From Clostridium beijerinckii (lineage in GTDB: Bacteria; Bacillota; Clostridia; Clostridiales; Clostridiaceae): a stretch of 64,000 nucleotides of DNA. The notes under the pieces are model-generated. The model searched no databases. It had not been told where the DNA came from and saw only the letters and a program-made list of their open reading frames with translations. Made by a program: the position numbers and the translations under genes. Of the stretch, positions 1 through 9,223 are shown in pieces (positions within the stretch are counted from its first letter, which is position 1; every line of letters begins with the position of its first letter). The DNA is taken from positions 3,966,001-4,030,000 of the forward strand of contig CP029329.1 of the NCBI GenBank assembly GCA_003129525.1, given 5' to 3'.

Positions 1-272
1 GCATAAATACCCTTGAATCCATATTTAACTTTACCTCCAAATAATTTATAAGCTATCCCATGAACTCCCTCATGTACTATAGAAATTGGTACCATTAAAA
101 CCATTATATAAATACAAAAGTTCACTATTAAATTATTTGTTGGATAATAAATAATATTTTGATAGAATAAATAAGATAAAATCTCATCAAATATCGGATT
201 CATAATAAATACTAAAATTACTGATATAAGAATACAAATTACATGGCTCTTCCATGTTAATTTAAAAGACAT
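1..272 (-). CDS. DUF3267-type putative zinc metalloprotease (partial, C-terminus outside window)
   Basis: The reading frame runs off the left edge, so only about 90 N-terminal residues are seen. Two hydrophobic stretches (about residues 10-25 and 45-62) look membrane-spanning. The second is followed by HEGVHGIAYKLFGGKVKYGF, which carries the HExxH zincin motif in the context typical of the DUF3267 putative membrane peptidases. The start at 272 is preferred over an ATG at 278 because GAGG lies 8 bases upstream of the former and only 2 from the latter. The substrate is unknown. It is separated from the next gene by about 120 bases. Confidence 0.72.
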   Translation of the reverse strand, partial: MSFKLTWKSHVICILISVILVFIMNPIFDEILSYLFYQNIIYYPTNNLIVNFCIYIMVLMVPISIVHEGVHGIAYKLFGGKVKYGFKGIY

Positions 273-391
273 GTTCATCACCTCAATTAAGAAGTATTGA
301 CATATCCTTTTTATTTTAAACAATAATATTAATCATAACTATTTAGTAGATTTCTTGAATATAATTACCCATTATATAAATAATTAGAAGT

Positions 392-1149
392 TTACGAATA
401 TGTGATTTTAAATTCACTACAACTTTTAGATACATATTCTTCATCAATAATTTGAACATACTGATCTGAAAAAGATATAGGAAGATTAAATATATCTTCC
501 TCACTGATTTCTTTATTTAGTTCAATTAGCACGTTATTGATATATTTTACCGTAATGGATGGCTCTATAGGATAAAATAAATCTCAAATGCCGTTGGTCA
601 TTCATGGGAACACATCAACAGAATTTTCCCCATATCGGTCGTTTGCGGAAACATATCAACATATTGCAAAGAATCCAGCACGAAAAAACGCACTGGATTC
701 ATATATCACAGGAATAAATCTTGGCTTCCCACTGAAATTTCAGGTACCAACTTCACTGCAATACCACGCTCTTCATCCCAAATACAATCCAAGAGCATAA
801 TTGTAGTGCCATCCTGTTTAAACAACAAAGTCTTCGGAGTAACTATCTGAGCAAATTCATTAACTGTATTAACCGACCTTGCTCCCATCCAATAAACTGC
901 CAGTTCTTGAAGATTCTCATTTATATATTCCTTTAGCTTTTCCCCAATTGTGTTTACCATAGCACTTTCATTATCACAAAAATTGGAATAACTCTTCTGC
1001 TGTTCTTGTGTAATCGGCTTTCCAGAATACGCTTTTGCTGCAACCGTTATATTCCATTCTTTTCCAAATATCATTAATTTCTGTTGTTTATACCATCTAT
1101 GCTTATATGTCATGTTACCAAAAATATCATCTTTACAAGTTTCTTCCAT
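392..1149 (-). pseudogene. DUF6985-like protein, probable immunity gene, split by a short insertion
   Basis: The intact 5' part (residues 1 to about 145) has the features I associate with DUF6985 proteins: an N-terminal FGNMTYKHRWYKQQ and FGKEWNITVAAKAYSG segment. The frame stops at 706 just after SVGSQDLF. A second open stretch (392-584) begins DLFYPIEPSITVKYIN and ends at a TAA. Removing the 128-bp insertion plus one copy of the 9-bp repeat joins the two in frame as GSQDLFYPIEP, giving about 206 residues. The ribosome site GGGAGTG precedes 1149. It lies 21 bases after the WHH nuclease toxin gene, the usual place of a cognate immunity gene, so that role is inferred. The truncated product may still fold. 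Confidence 0.75.
576..721. mobile_element. 128-bp insertion flanked by a 9-bp target-site duplication
   Basis: The 9-mer AATAAATCT occurs at 576-584 and again at 713-721, directly flanking 128 bp (585-712) that interrupt the DUF6985 gene. The insert has no convincing terminal inverted repeats. It contains one internal hairpin, GAATCCAG with CTGGATTC (about 682-711), and no credible coding sequence. It could be a solo end or internally deleted remnant of an insertion sequence. I cannot assign a family. Confidence 0.7.
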
Positions 1150-1170
1150 ATTATAAACACTCCCTTTCCA

Positions 1171-1815
1171 CTATGCTTCTTTGTTCTGAGATTTGTATTC
1201 TGAAACTCCACCAGAATGAGAAATGTTACCATGCACTTCAGTTGGGACTTTTTGCATTGTTTTACAGTCTCTGCATTCATGCCATGTGTACTTATTTTCA
1301 TCGCGCCATTTTGCAACTTCTTCGGGTGTGCATCCTCTTTGTTCAGCCAATTTTTCATCAGCTTGGTCAAAATTCGCATCCCTATCATCAGTGAAATCTT
1401 CGATTTCAACCTGGCCTTTTACTACTTCTGAAAAATCTGGTGCACCATCTTTGAATGGAATTGATTCAAAACCATATTGTTTCATAATTTCTCCCCATGT
1501 CTTGTGTTCTGGATTTGTACCATTTCTGTCACCCGGTATAACTTCAGGATTAGGCTTCCAATCTGAATTTCCAGGTTCGTCCGACCATTCACCACCATTT
1601 CTTGGAAGTAGATGAGTCCGTTCTGAATTTCTGAATTCCGCATTTACATCTGAACTCTTTTGTTCCTGTATTCCAGACCGAAATATATTATTCAAAAAAT
1701 CTCTGCTTTCTTGAGGTGTTATTGAGCTTTCTGGCTGAATTTTTCTGTAATCTGCCATTTCAGGCTTTTGTTCAAGAAACTCAGGCATCTCTATTGCTCT
1801 ACCAATTTCAGACAT
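1171..1815 (-). CDS. Small HNH/EndoVII (WHH-type) nuclease, polymorphic-toxin tip
   Basis: A 214-residue protein. The C-terminal part contains TWHECRDCKTMQKVP (residues 177-191) and VHGNISHSGGVSEY (194-207). This is the W-H-[HE] ... LVP..xH...xHSGG pattern of the WHH clade of HNH/endonuclease VII toxins, so DNA or RNA cleavage is expected. The first 90 residues are Glu/Ser/Pro-rich with no recognised delivery domain. The start ATG at 1815 overlaps the TGA of the HerA-like gene (TGATG) with AGGAGG upstream, which implies translational coupling. A DUF6985 gene, the likely immunity partner, follows at once. There is no signal peptide, so delivery would need the upstream operon proteins or contact lysis. 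Confidence 0.72.
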   Translation of the reverse strand: MSEIGRAIEMPEFLEQKPEMADYRKIQPESSITPQESRDFLNNIFRSGIQEQKSSDVNAEFRNSERTHLLPRNGGEWSDEPGNSDWKPNPEVIPGDRNGTNPEHKTWGEIMKQYGFESIPFKDGAPDFSEVVKGQVEIEDFTDDRDANFDQADEKLAEQRGCTPEEVAKWRDENKYTWHECRDCKTMQKVPTEVHGNISHSGGVSEYKSQNKEA

Positions 1816-4800
1816 CAAATAACACCTCCTTTTGCTCGATACATCTCCGTAAACCTACACAAAAGTGCATTGTAGCTTGAATCTCTATCGGCTTTTTCAA
1901 ATATAATAAGTGCCATAAGTAAATCCATTTGTTGCTTACTATATCCACTCACCGACGGGTTTAGCTTTTCAATTACAGCGTTTGCCCATTCTTTCACTTC
2001 ACTAAAATTGACAGATGCTCGAATAGCATCTTCTGCTTGGACAAATTCATATATTAGCTTACGTAACGAGGTAATTGCTTCATCTACATCTACAGATATA
2101 TAGTCAATAAACTCACATTTTACTACTGCATCCAATTTAGATTTTAATACCAACTCTTTAAATTTTTGAATGTCAACTCTATCACCTTTACGATATAGTT
2201 CTTTATTCATGATACACTCTAGAAGAGATTTGCTTACCATTGCTGTATCCACATTTGCATTACCTGAAATTTGGTGGTCACAGCTTTCAGGACTACTATC
2301 TTTTGGCTCAAACTTATCAACCTTACATAAAACCGCCTCAAGCCACTCGCTCTGCTTAATTGCTGCCACACCATTGTCAAGTTTTGCAAGTTCAACAATT
2401 TGTTCATCGTTCAGACCAGCAGCTCGTCCAACAAGCTCACGGTCAGAATAATCAGGCAATCTTAATATAATCTTAGTATTGGTATTACGAATCACGGACA
2501 TATCGAGCAATCCAGGAGACTGATCGGCAATAATAAATCCTTCACCATAGGTACGCATTTCTGCAATCGAATTTGCCAACATTTCTACAGATTTTCCCAA
2601 CAGATTACTCCCCTCGCTAGTCTGTTCTGTTGATGTTCTTCTCAATAAATTATGTGCTTCTTCTAACACCGTTATATGATGCAATTTTTGATTTGGTGCA
2701 AAAGCATTCATACGATGTTCTTGAAGTTTCAAAACCAAAAGCCCCATGATAAGTGATTTTGTTTCAATTGAACCAATCCGACTCAAATCAACAATAACAT
2801 TAGTATCAAACAGTGCTGTAGCTGAGATTTCATCAGGCGTAAAGATAAGTCCATTAATACCATTGGTGAGCGATTTCAATCTTGTAACAAGAGAACCTGT
2901 ATAGTCACCCTTATTATCTTGAGAATATTCACTCTCATCAAGTACTTTCCTAATTTGCTTATAAACATCTGAGAAAGTCGGGAAAATTCGATTATCATAT
3001 TTATTTTCAGATGTTTCCACATTCCATCCAGCTACTTCATATGCACGCTGAATGGAATCTTTTAGAATTGCTGGCATAGCGGCATACATCGGCCAGCAAA
3101 CATTGAAAATTTCGACTAATCTATCCAAATGTTCAAGCACATGAACATTTTCCGGAAAACTAAATGGATTAATTCGTAGCATATCTGTCCCTGCAATTTT
3201 ACGGTTTGTTCCATATACAGTCACATCTGCTCGGCTACCAAATACCTTTTTATCCTTGTATTCGCCCTTGGCCGGCTCAACAACAAGAAAATGAACCTCT
3301 TGCTCATCCAGTTTACTAAGCATCTGATAAATTGTGTTTGATTTACCAGAACCGGTAGAACCAGTTATAAATGTATGCGCTGTAAGGCCTGCCACATTCA
3401 TTTCCACAGTCGACTTATTTTCAATTTGTCCCATATTATAAATTTTCCCAATTTCAATCTTTCTTTTATCATCTGATGTAAAAGAACTTTTGTCAGTTAC
3501 ATTTCTTCCAAACTCAGCATGTTCAATAACAGGAAGTCCATATACAGATTTCGTCGGTAGACCAAGGTGCAATGGAAGTTCTAATCCACTCACACTAGTA
3601 CCCGGAGTATAAGTTATAAAATCCTTTGCATCATTAACCGTATCTGAAATGGGCATTGCAAAAATTGGGTGTACAAATCTTTTTAGATATTGTTTCATTG
3701 CAATTATTTTTTCCGGCTCATCAATACCACTCCACGAGTTAATAGCTCCACTTTCAACAGAAGACCCCTCACCAACCATCAGTGCTCGATAAGTATTAGC
3801 CGCTAAAAGGCTGCTTTCTTGTTTTCCAGACAGGAAATATGCTCCACAGCTATAAGAACCATAATCTTCACCCTCTTGAATACGTTTTAGCTGTTCTTCA
3901 ATACGCTTGAGCATTTCATCTATAGGTTTATTGATGTTTTCAATTTGAAGTGTTTTTCCAGTACCTTTTGTTTCGGTAGTACCTTTTGTTTCGGTCTCAC
4001 TAGTTGAATCTGTTTCAGTATGCAAAGTGGTATCTGACGTGGTTCTTGCATAGCCAGCATTAAGTCCGCCATTAATACCCAATGTTTTACCAATAGTGTT
4101 TGCAATTGTATCAGCAGTGGAATGTGAAGTAGAGCCTCCTTGCATTGCTCCACCAACAACAGATGCAATTCCGTTTGCAGCCAACAAAGCTCCACCTACA
4201 ACTGGATTAGCAGCAACTACAATCTTCCCAACAAGTCCAAATACTCCAGCCATTCCCGAAATTGATTGTCCAGCTCTTGAAACACCAGTAGGTTTCGTGC
4301 TTGCATCACCTTCTGTGTGTGAAATTGTGTTGCTATTGGACTGCGATGAATTTATGCCAATATTCATACCAACATTAACTGTATGAGCTTGTGTATGACT
4401 AGTACCATCAGTTACAGCTTTGGATACACCTTTGCTAAGACTTTGCATAACAGCTTCACTTTCATTCTCATTATATGACCATGTACTCTTATTAAATGAT
4501 GATAACGTACTATACAAATTCTCATAGCCATTTCGGATTGCAACCTGCTCATACGTTGCAATTGGTTCAGCAATAAAAATCGCTGTATAAGTATTACCAT
4601 GCATTGCATCGATAAATCGCTCTAACCCTTGAATAAATATCTTGTTCTCAGTTTTAGATTTATCTCTAGCTGATGCCACACAAGAGACAGATGAAATATG
4701 CTTTGTTTGGTCACCGAAGATTTCATTTACCAATTTAGGCATATCTTCTTTAGATGGTATATCCTGAAATTTTGTTCCAGGAAAATTACTCCTAATTCCA

Positions 4801-5183
4801 TTTTTCAGAGTTCTAAATGAAGTTCCTAACTGGGTTCTGGCTTCAGTACCCTCACCACCATTGCGAACACCAATATAAATTCTAGCTGGAGCATCTATTT
4901 TTTTAACATCGACCATTACTACAAGATTACATCCCAATGACATACTCGCATGATAAACAGTTGACAGTTTCTGAAAAATATCCTCGCCCTTTTTACAAGT
5001 TAATTCATCCAATTGAAAAAAGCGAAGACAATTCTCTGCATCCTCATCTAATAATACTGGAGTTGGCGATACCAATGGGTACTGCCCAAGTTCTGGAAGA
5101 TATCTCTTGTACACCGTATGTTGAGCCAACGCAATTGCTTTTTCAAGTTCGTTGTAGTTTCGAATATCAAGATTTTCACTCAT
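1815..5183 (-). CDS. HerA/FtsK-like ATPase with glycine-rich hydrophobic insert (DUF87-type)
   Basis: A 1122-residue protein. The C-terminal half is a HerA/VirB4-type motor: Walker A GSTGSGKSNT at residues 607-616, then a Walker B-like segment ITVLEEAHNLLRRT and a later FIIADQSPGLLD segment. The N-terminal half has no domain I recognise. Residues about 240-400 are Ser/Thr/Gly-rich and include a small-residue hydrophobic stretch (about 302-350, GVFGLVGKIVVAANPVVGGA) that could insert in a membrane. A short predicted coiled coil (about 415-440) follows. It is translationally coupled to the toxin gene and 12 bases behind the Sel1 gene, so the four genes form one operon. I infer a role in moving the toxin or DNA. 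No conjugation genes are nearby. Confidence 0.7.
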   Translation of the reverse strand: MSENLDIRNYNELEKAIALAQHTVYKRYLPELGQYPLVSPTPVLLDEDAENCLRFFQLDELTCKKGEDIFQKLSTVYHASMSLGCNLVVMVDVKKIDAPARIYIGVRNGGEGTEARTQLGTSFRTLKNGIRSNFPGTKFQDIPSKEDMPKLVNEIFGDQTKHISSVSCVASARDKSKTENKIFIQGLERFIDAMHGNTYTAIFIAEPIATYEQVAIRNGYENLYSTLSSFNKSTWSYNENESEAVMQSLSKGVSKAVTDGTSHTQAHTVNVGMNIGINSSQSNSNTISHTEGDASTKPTGVSRAGQSISGMAGVFGLVGKIVVAANPVVGGALLAANGIASVVGGAMQGGSTSHSTADTIANTIGKTLGINGGLNAGYARTTSDTTLHTETDSTSETETKGTTETKGTGKTLQIENINKPIDEMLKRIEEQLKRIQEGEDYGSYSCGAYFLSGKQESSLLAANTYRALMVGEGSSVESGAINSWSGIDEPEKIIAMKQYLKRFVHPIFAMPISDTVNDAKDFITYTPGTSVSGLELPLHLGLPTKSVYGLPVIEHAEFGRNVTDKSSFTSDDKRKIEIGKIYNMGQIENKSTVEMNVAGLTAHTFITGSTGSGKSNTIYQMLSKLDEQEVHFLVVEPAKGEYKDKKVFGSRADVTVYGTNRKIAGTDMLRINPFSFPENVHVLEHLDRLVEIFNVCWPMYAAMPAILKDSIQRAYEVAGWNVETSENKYDNRIFPTFSDVYKQIRKVLDESEYSQDNKGDYTGSLVTRLKSLTNGINGLIFTPDEISATALFDTNVIVDLSRIGSIETKSLIMGLLVLKLQEHRMNAFAPNQKLHHITVLEEAHNLLRRTSTEQTSEGSNLLGKSVEMLANSIAEMRTYGEGFIIADQSPGLLDMSVIRNTNTKIILRLPDYSDRELVGRAAGLNDEQIVELAKLDNGVAAIKQSEWLEAVLCKVDKFEPKDSSPESCDHQISGNANVDTAMVSKSLLECIMNKELYRKGDRVDIQKFKELVLKSKLDAVVKCEFIDYISVDVDEAITSLRKLIYEFVQAEDAIRASVNFSEVKEWANAVIEKLNPSVSGYSKQQMDLLMALIIFEKADRDSSYNALLCRFTEMYRAKGGVI

Positions 5184-5195
5184 TTGAACACATCC

Positions 5196-7220
5196 TTATT
5201 TATACTTCTTAAGACTATCATATTGTTTATTACATTCCTTATTGCCCAATCCAGCGCCTCTCTTATAATAATATTCCATTTCCTCACCAGCATCTGTTTT
5301 CAGATACTTCTTATACTTTTTGCTATTAGCTACTGAAGTCCCCAAAATGGCGGCAGGAATCGTAAAAATATTAGTGACTGGAATCAAAATTGACACTGCC
5401 AGCATTGCCGCAGATCTTCCCAATATCTTAGGGTCAACTTGCGCCTCATAAGTTGATGCTATCTTGTAGCAAGCATCCCCTATAAGCCCTTTATTTAGCA
5501 TATCCTCATTATCAGCAGCTTTTTTATACCAATGAAAAGCCTCATCAACATTCTGAGCAACACCCTTACCATTTTCATAGAAACTTGCAACATTACATTG
5601 AGCTTTGACATAGCCTTTATCGGCAGCCCTTCTGTATAGTTCCAATGCATCTTTATAATTTACATCAACACCTTTACCTATCTGATAACAACCACCTAAT
5701 CCATTTAAAGCTTTAACATGTCCTTCATCTGATGCTTTTTTATACCACTTAACGGTCTTTTTATAATCTACATCAACTCCAAAGCCATGATAATAGCATC
5801 GACCTATGTGAAAAACTGCATCTAAATTGTTTTTCTTCGCCGCTTCAGAATACCAATAAAATGCTTCTCCATAGTCTATATCTGTACCAGTTCCACTACA
5901 ATAACAATCAGCAAGTTTTACTTGAAATACATCTTCTCCTTGTTCCGCTGCCTTCTGATACCATTTTACAGCCTCCACATAATTGCAATCCACATGCTCT
6001 CCTTTATAATAAAAATCCCCAATTTTTCCCTGAGATTGCAAATCACCTTGTTCTGCTGCTGCTTTATACCAAAAGACTGCTTTCTCAAAGTTTTGCTGAA
6101 CACCCATTCCTACTTCAAAGTAGTATGCTGTTTTTGTTTGTGCCATAACCATGCCCTGTTCTGCAGCCTTTAAGTACCAATTAAATGCTTCTTTTACATT
6201 GGCTATAATTCCCATTCCATCTTCATAGCATCTCGCTAATGAGTACTGTGCATCACAATTCCCCTGTATTCCTGCCTGCAAATAACTTTCTACTGCTTTT
6301 TTTAGATCTTTAGTTGTTCCATAACCAGAAAAATAGCAATCACCTAAACGATTAATTGATTCAATCTCATTTTGCTTAGCGGCTTGCTGATACCATATAA
6401 ATGCTAGCTTGCTATTTTCTGTACTCTTATGTGAATAAATATTGCCTAGTTCAAGTTGCGATTCTGAATCACCTTGCTCAGCAGCTTTTGTGAACCATTC
6501 AATAGCTTTAGTAATATTTTGAGTAATCATTATTCCGTTCTGATAATAGCCGGCAAGAATAATTTGTGCAAGGACGTAATTATTCTCCGCTGCTTTTTTC
6601 AACCATTCAAGAGCCTCTAAAGGCTGATTATTTACCCCATCTCCCTGAACAAATATCTGGTATAATTTATATTGTGCAAGAGCATGTCCTTGATTAGCAG
6701 CTTTTTCATAGTACTCAACAGCATTAACAATTGCTGTTTTTACATCTACATTAACACCATTATCAACACCTTTATATCTTTTAAAATAATAATTACCAAC
6801 TATAAACTCAGATTCAGCTGACTTTCCAAAATCAGCTGCATTGATATAACACTGAAATGCCTTTGAATGAAAACCTCGGTGTTCTGCCTTTATAGCTTCA
6901 TCCATATTTAACTTAGCAATTTCTTCTTGTGACATACCATCTGCTGTCGTTGAAAAACCAAATTTTCCTATGTATTCTTCAAAAACTTGCTTTTTCTCTT
7001 TTGGCCCTTGAAATTCAAAATTCAATATAGCTCTGTCATCATCCACAATTTTCTGAATCTCTACAATCAAACCTTCCCAACCATCACGCCCGTTTGATTC
7101 ATAAAACCAGTCACGTATAGGTTTGTTCTGAATTGCAGAGACATCCTTAATCTTAATTCCATCTACAGAGATTGATTCTAAATCATCTGTATATATGATG
7201 ACCACTCTCACATCAGCCAT
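5196..7220 (-). CDS. Sel1-like repeat (SLR/TPR) protein with C-terminal membrane segment
   Basis: A 674-residue protein. Residues about 125-590 are a run of roughly a dozen Sel1-like repeats of about 36 residues, each with the A..WY.KAA..G..xAQ..LG..Y..G.GV pattern. These form a superhelical protein-binding scaffold. The first 110 residues are a separate unrecognised domain. Near the C-terminus, AAMLAVSILIPVTNIFTIPA is a likely membrane segment followed by a Lys-rich tail. It starts from ATG at 7220 with GGAGG upstream and is first in the operon with the HerA-like ATPase and the toxin. An adaptor role is inferred from the repeats and the operon. The repeat number and the hydrophobic tail are visible directly. 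Confidence 0.78.
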   Translation of the reverse strand: MADVRVVIIYTDDLESISVDGIKIKDVSAIQNKPIRDWFYESNGRDGWEGLIVEIQKIVDDDRAILNFEFQGPKEKKQVFEEYIGKFGFSTTADGMSQEEIAKLNMDEAIKAEHRGFHSKAFQCYINAADFGKSAESEFIVGNYYFKRYKGVDNGVNVDVKTAIVNAVEYYEKAANQGHALAQYKLYQIFVQGDGVNNQPLEALEWLKKAAENNYVLAQIILAGYYQNGIMITQNITKAIEWFTKAAEQGDSESQLELGNIYSHKSTENSKLAFIWYQQAAKQNEIESINRLGDCYFSGYGTTKDLKKAVESYLQAGIQGNCDAQYSLARCYEDGMGIIANVKEAFNWYLKAAEQGMVMAQTKTAYYFEVGMGVQQNFEKAVFWYKAAAEQGDLQSQGKIGDFYYKGEHVDCNYVEAVKWYQKAAEQGEDVFQVKLADCYCSGTGTDIDYGEAFYWYSEAAKKNNLDAVFHIGRCYYHGFGVDVDYKKTVKWYKKASDEGHVKALNGLGGCYQIGKGVDVNYKDALELYRRAADKGYVKAQCNVASFYENGKGVAQNVDEAFHWYKKAADNEDMLNKGLIGDACYKIASTYEAQVDPKILGRSAAMLAVSILIPVTNIFTIPAAILGTSVANSKKYKKYLKTDAGEEMEYYYKRGAGLGNKECNKQYDSLKKYK

Positions 7221-7253
7221 AATTATCCTCCATTTCTTTAATAAAAATTTATA

Positions 7254-8207
7254 TTATTCTATCTTTTTGATGTACGTCCCTTGACTTCTCAGCCACATAT
7301 CAATTCCTTTTCCAAAAACTTCAGCACAAATAGTATAAACCCCATCTTCTTCAGAAATAATTTGTGCCGTTGGAAGTTTATCAAGTATAGCATCAATATC
7401 TGTTCCAGAATAGTTGAACTTTACTTTTTGTAGCTTACCACCATACATGAATTGAATCCGCTTTCTAAATTCCCCCTCCTCAAATCTACTGCTGTAAGGA
7501 ATATGAAATTTTTCACCTAACACCTTCAGTTTCTTTATACGATCAATACGATAAATGGTGGGGAAAGAGTCATTTATTACATCGAAATCTTTCCGCACCT
7601 CCTCATCATCAATGAATGCTGTGAGATAAAAGTAATATTCAGAAAACATAATAGCTACTGGTTTTACCTTCCTTCTTACAACAGCCTTATCCTTCATTCT
7701 AAAATAATAAACTTCTATATACTGACAATTGCGAATTGCTTGTCCTATCTCCCACATTTTATCAACAAACTGTGTTCTATGCTGTGGCTCAACATAATGA
7801 AACGCTTCGTTGCTGATAAGGTCTGTCACCAATTTCTGATTACTCTTGGGAATACAACAAGAGATAAGTTTATTAAGCAGCTCTATCATTTCTTTTTTGG
7901 TGAATGCCCGACTATCCAACAGAATTTTGCACAAAGCTAAAACCTCACTGTTAGTCAGTTTTAACTTATATATCTGTTCCAGGCGATACCCCTTATCAAT
8001 GCGGTCGTAAATCACTGTGTTTATATAGCCAGTGTTTTCTGAATCAAGTTCCAGAAAGTTTCTAATATCATCAATATCTCTTTGGATGCTCCGTTCGTTA
8101 ACACTATAATTCTGTGCTTCTTCTGCTTTATTTACTATATCCCCATTCATGAGTTTTGTATATATTCTAAGAACCCTTTCAATTTTATAATTTTTTATAT
8201 CGTTCAT
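7254..8207 (-). CDS. WYL-domain transcriptional regulator (DeoR-like HTH)
   Basis: About 317 residues. The N-terminal 50 residues are a winged helix-turn-helix (EEAQNYSVNERSIQRDIDDI). A WYL domain follows around residues 150-240, with YIEVYYFR, VKPVAIMFSEYYFYLTAF and IYRIDRIKKL marking its strands. A C-terminal WCX-type extension ends in MWLRSQGTYIKKIE. The start ATG at 8207 is chosen over GTG at 8213 because AGGAGG lies 5 bases upstream and overlaps the GTG. WYL proteins commonly sense nucleic-acid or nucleotide ligands and control defence operons. It lies 33 bases upstream of the Sel1 gene in the same direction, so it probably regulates, and may belong to, the Sel1/HerA/toxin operon. Confidence 0.88.
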   Translation of the reverse strand: MNDIKNYKIERVLRIYTKLMNGDIVNKAEEAQNYSVNERSIQRDIDDIRNFLELDSENTGYINTVIYDRIDKGYRLEQIYKLKLTNSEVLALCKILLDSRAFTKKEMIELLNKLISCCIPKSNQKLVTDLISNEAFHYVEPQHRTQFVDKMWEIGQAIRNCQYIEVYYFRMKDKAVVRRKVKPVAIMFSEYYFYLTAFIDDEEVRKDFDVINDSFPTIYRIDRIKKLKVLGEKFHIPYSSRFEEGEFRKRIQFMYGGKLQKVKFNYSGTDIDAILDKLPTAQIISEEDGVYTICAEVFGKGIDMWLRSQGTYIKKIE

Positions 8208-8299
8208 AGACACCTCCTCGTCAACACTCTGCCTTACTTCTAATATTTATTATACAGTGTGAGAAGGACACTTCCTGTCACTCTGATGAATTTTTATAT

Positions 8300-8500
8300 T
8301 ACTTTTCATCATCCTCCTCGTTTGTTCTCCAATTTTTATATTGCCTGTTATAACTCGTCTATCTTCTGGCTTTTTTCATCCTTTGGTATTGCTAGATCAC
8401 GTCCAAATTTAACTACTCCTTCAATTTTTCCCTTAGAACATAAAATCTGCACTCTCCTTGGTGTTATACCCATTTTCAGCAATATCTTTAATTGTTATGT
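8300..8500 (-). pseudogene. Decayed small helix-turn-helix DNA-binding protein
   Basis: The reverse strand reads TIKDIAEK, then in another frame GITPRRVQILCSKGKIEGVV and KFGRDLAIPKDEK, then in a third frame KPEDRRVITG. These pieces make up the common small Firmicute excisionase/MerR-like HTH protein (IAEKWGITPRRVQxLC... FGRDWAIPKDAEKPxDxRV). At least two frameshifts separate them and no start codon is convincing. The family is recognised from memory of its conserved core. Confidence 0.55.
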
Positions 8501-8540
8501 GTCAATTATATTTTTCAAGACATTCCCTATCTCTGTTTAC

Positions 8541-8708
8541 TTAAAATATTGAAGTAACCACCACATCATCTAAACTATGGCTCTCACGAGATTGTAAAAC
8601 TACATTGGCAATTCTACTATCCGGATTAATCATCTTAACTGCATACAACAGACCAACATACCATTCATACCAGTATGGAGTTCCGTCTCCAGCCGAATAA
8701 TTATCCAT
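8541..8708 (-). pseudogene. N-terminal fragment of a large unknown protein (possible nuclease/ATPase-family defence gene)
   Basis: From an ATG at 8708 behind GGGGG the frame gives about 55 residues, including GTPYWYEWYVGLLYAVKMIN and SHSLDDVVVTSIF, before a stop. The run (YWYEW..GLLYA..M..P.S.I..V.LQ....HSLDDVVV) looks like the start of large DUF4297-like or ATP-binding defence proteins whose next residues usually continue VxY. The remainder is absent, so it is probably a truncation relic next to the decayed HTH gene. The family call is tentative. Confidence 0.4.
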
Positions 8709-9097
8709 GTAATCAATCCCCCTCTTTTTCAAACTAATTATTTAATACTAATACTTTTTCCAAATAATTCTTTATTTTACTACTGACTACTATTTCTAAT
8801 TTTCTAACTTAATTTCATCAAATTTTTCATAAATAATTTCAACTTCCCATTTTAGACATTATGAGTAACTCAAAACTCTACTTTCTTATTTTCTTTTCAA
8901 AGTATAATAAGAATAGCCTATCTATTTCCTCATAAATAGTCTATTCTCATTATACCGCAAATTTTTCAAATTATCCTTTATTTTTCCTATAATATTTACA
9001 TTATTTTTACATAATATTATTATTTACTTCTAGGATAATTATATTCAAATCTTATAAAGCACCCAACTACACCCTCAAAATCATACTTCAATTCAAA

Positions 9098-9128
9098 GCA
9101 AAGATTTTCAGCAAGCTTCCAATCCTTG
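9098..9128. repeat. 31-bp dispersed repeat, copy 1
   Basis: GCAAAGATTTTCAGCAAGCT... at 9098-9128 matches 10564-10593 with about two differences over 30 bases. The two copies bracket the secreted nuclease gene in the same orientation. In copy 2 the ends pair as an 8-bp stem (CAAAGATT with AATCTTTG). In this copy the stem has one mismatch. Confidence 0.6.
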
Positions 9129-9170
9129 TTGCTAATGTCAACCAAACAAGTCTAGTTAATATAATTAAAT

Positions 9171-9209
9171 AAAGCAACATACAAAGAATTCATCCCTGTA
9201 TGTTGCTTT
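9171..9209 (-). terminator. Rho-independent terminator of the secreted nuclease gene
   Basis: AAAGCAACATACA pairs perfectly with TGTATGTTGCTTT around a 13-base loop. A T-rich tract follows on both strands, so it may act in both directions. Confidence 0.8.
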
Positions 9210-9223
9210 TTTATTATAATTAT

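Larger units (their letters stand above)
8733..9223. other. Gene-free interval
   Basis: I see no coding sequence here. It holds a 31-bp element repeated at 10564 and the terminator at 9171-9209. The rest is low-complexity AT-rich DNA. Confidence 0.6.

Noticed and set aside
588..800. 70-codon plus-strand open frame
   Set aside because: It spans the 128-bp insertion and runs into the antisense of the DUF6985 gene. No ribosome site, and it is explained by the insertion.
4096..4386. Open frame antisense to the HerA-like ATPase
   Set aside because: Shadow of the Gly/Ser-rich coding region on the other strand. No ribosome site.
1815..5183. Conjugative VirB4/TraC ATPase
   Set aside because: No relaxase, coupling protein, VirB6- or VirB8-type genes nearby, and the N-terminal half does not match. 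HerA-like is the safer call.
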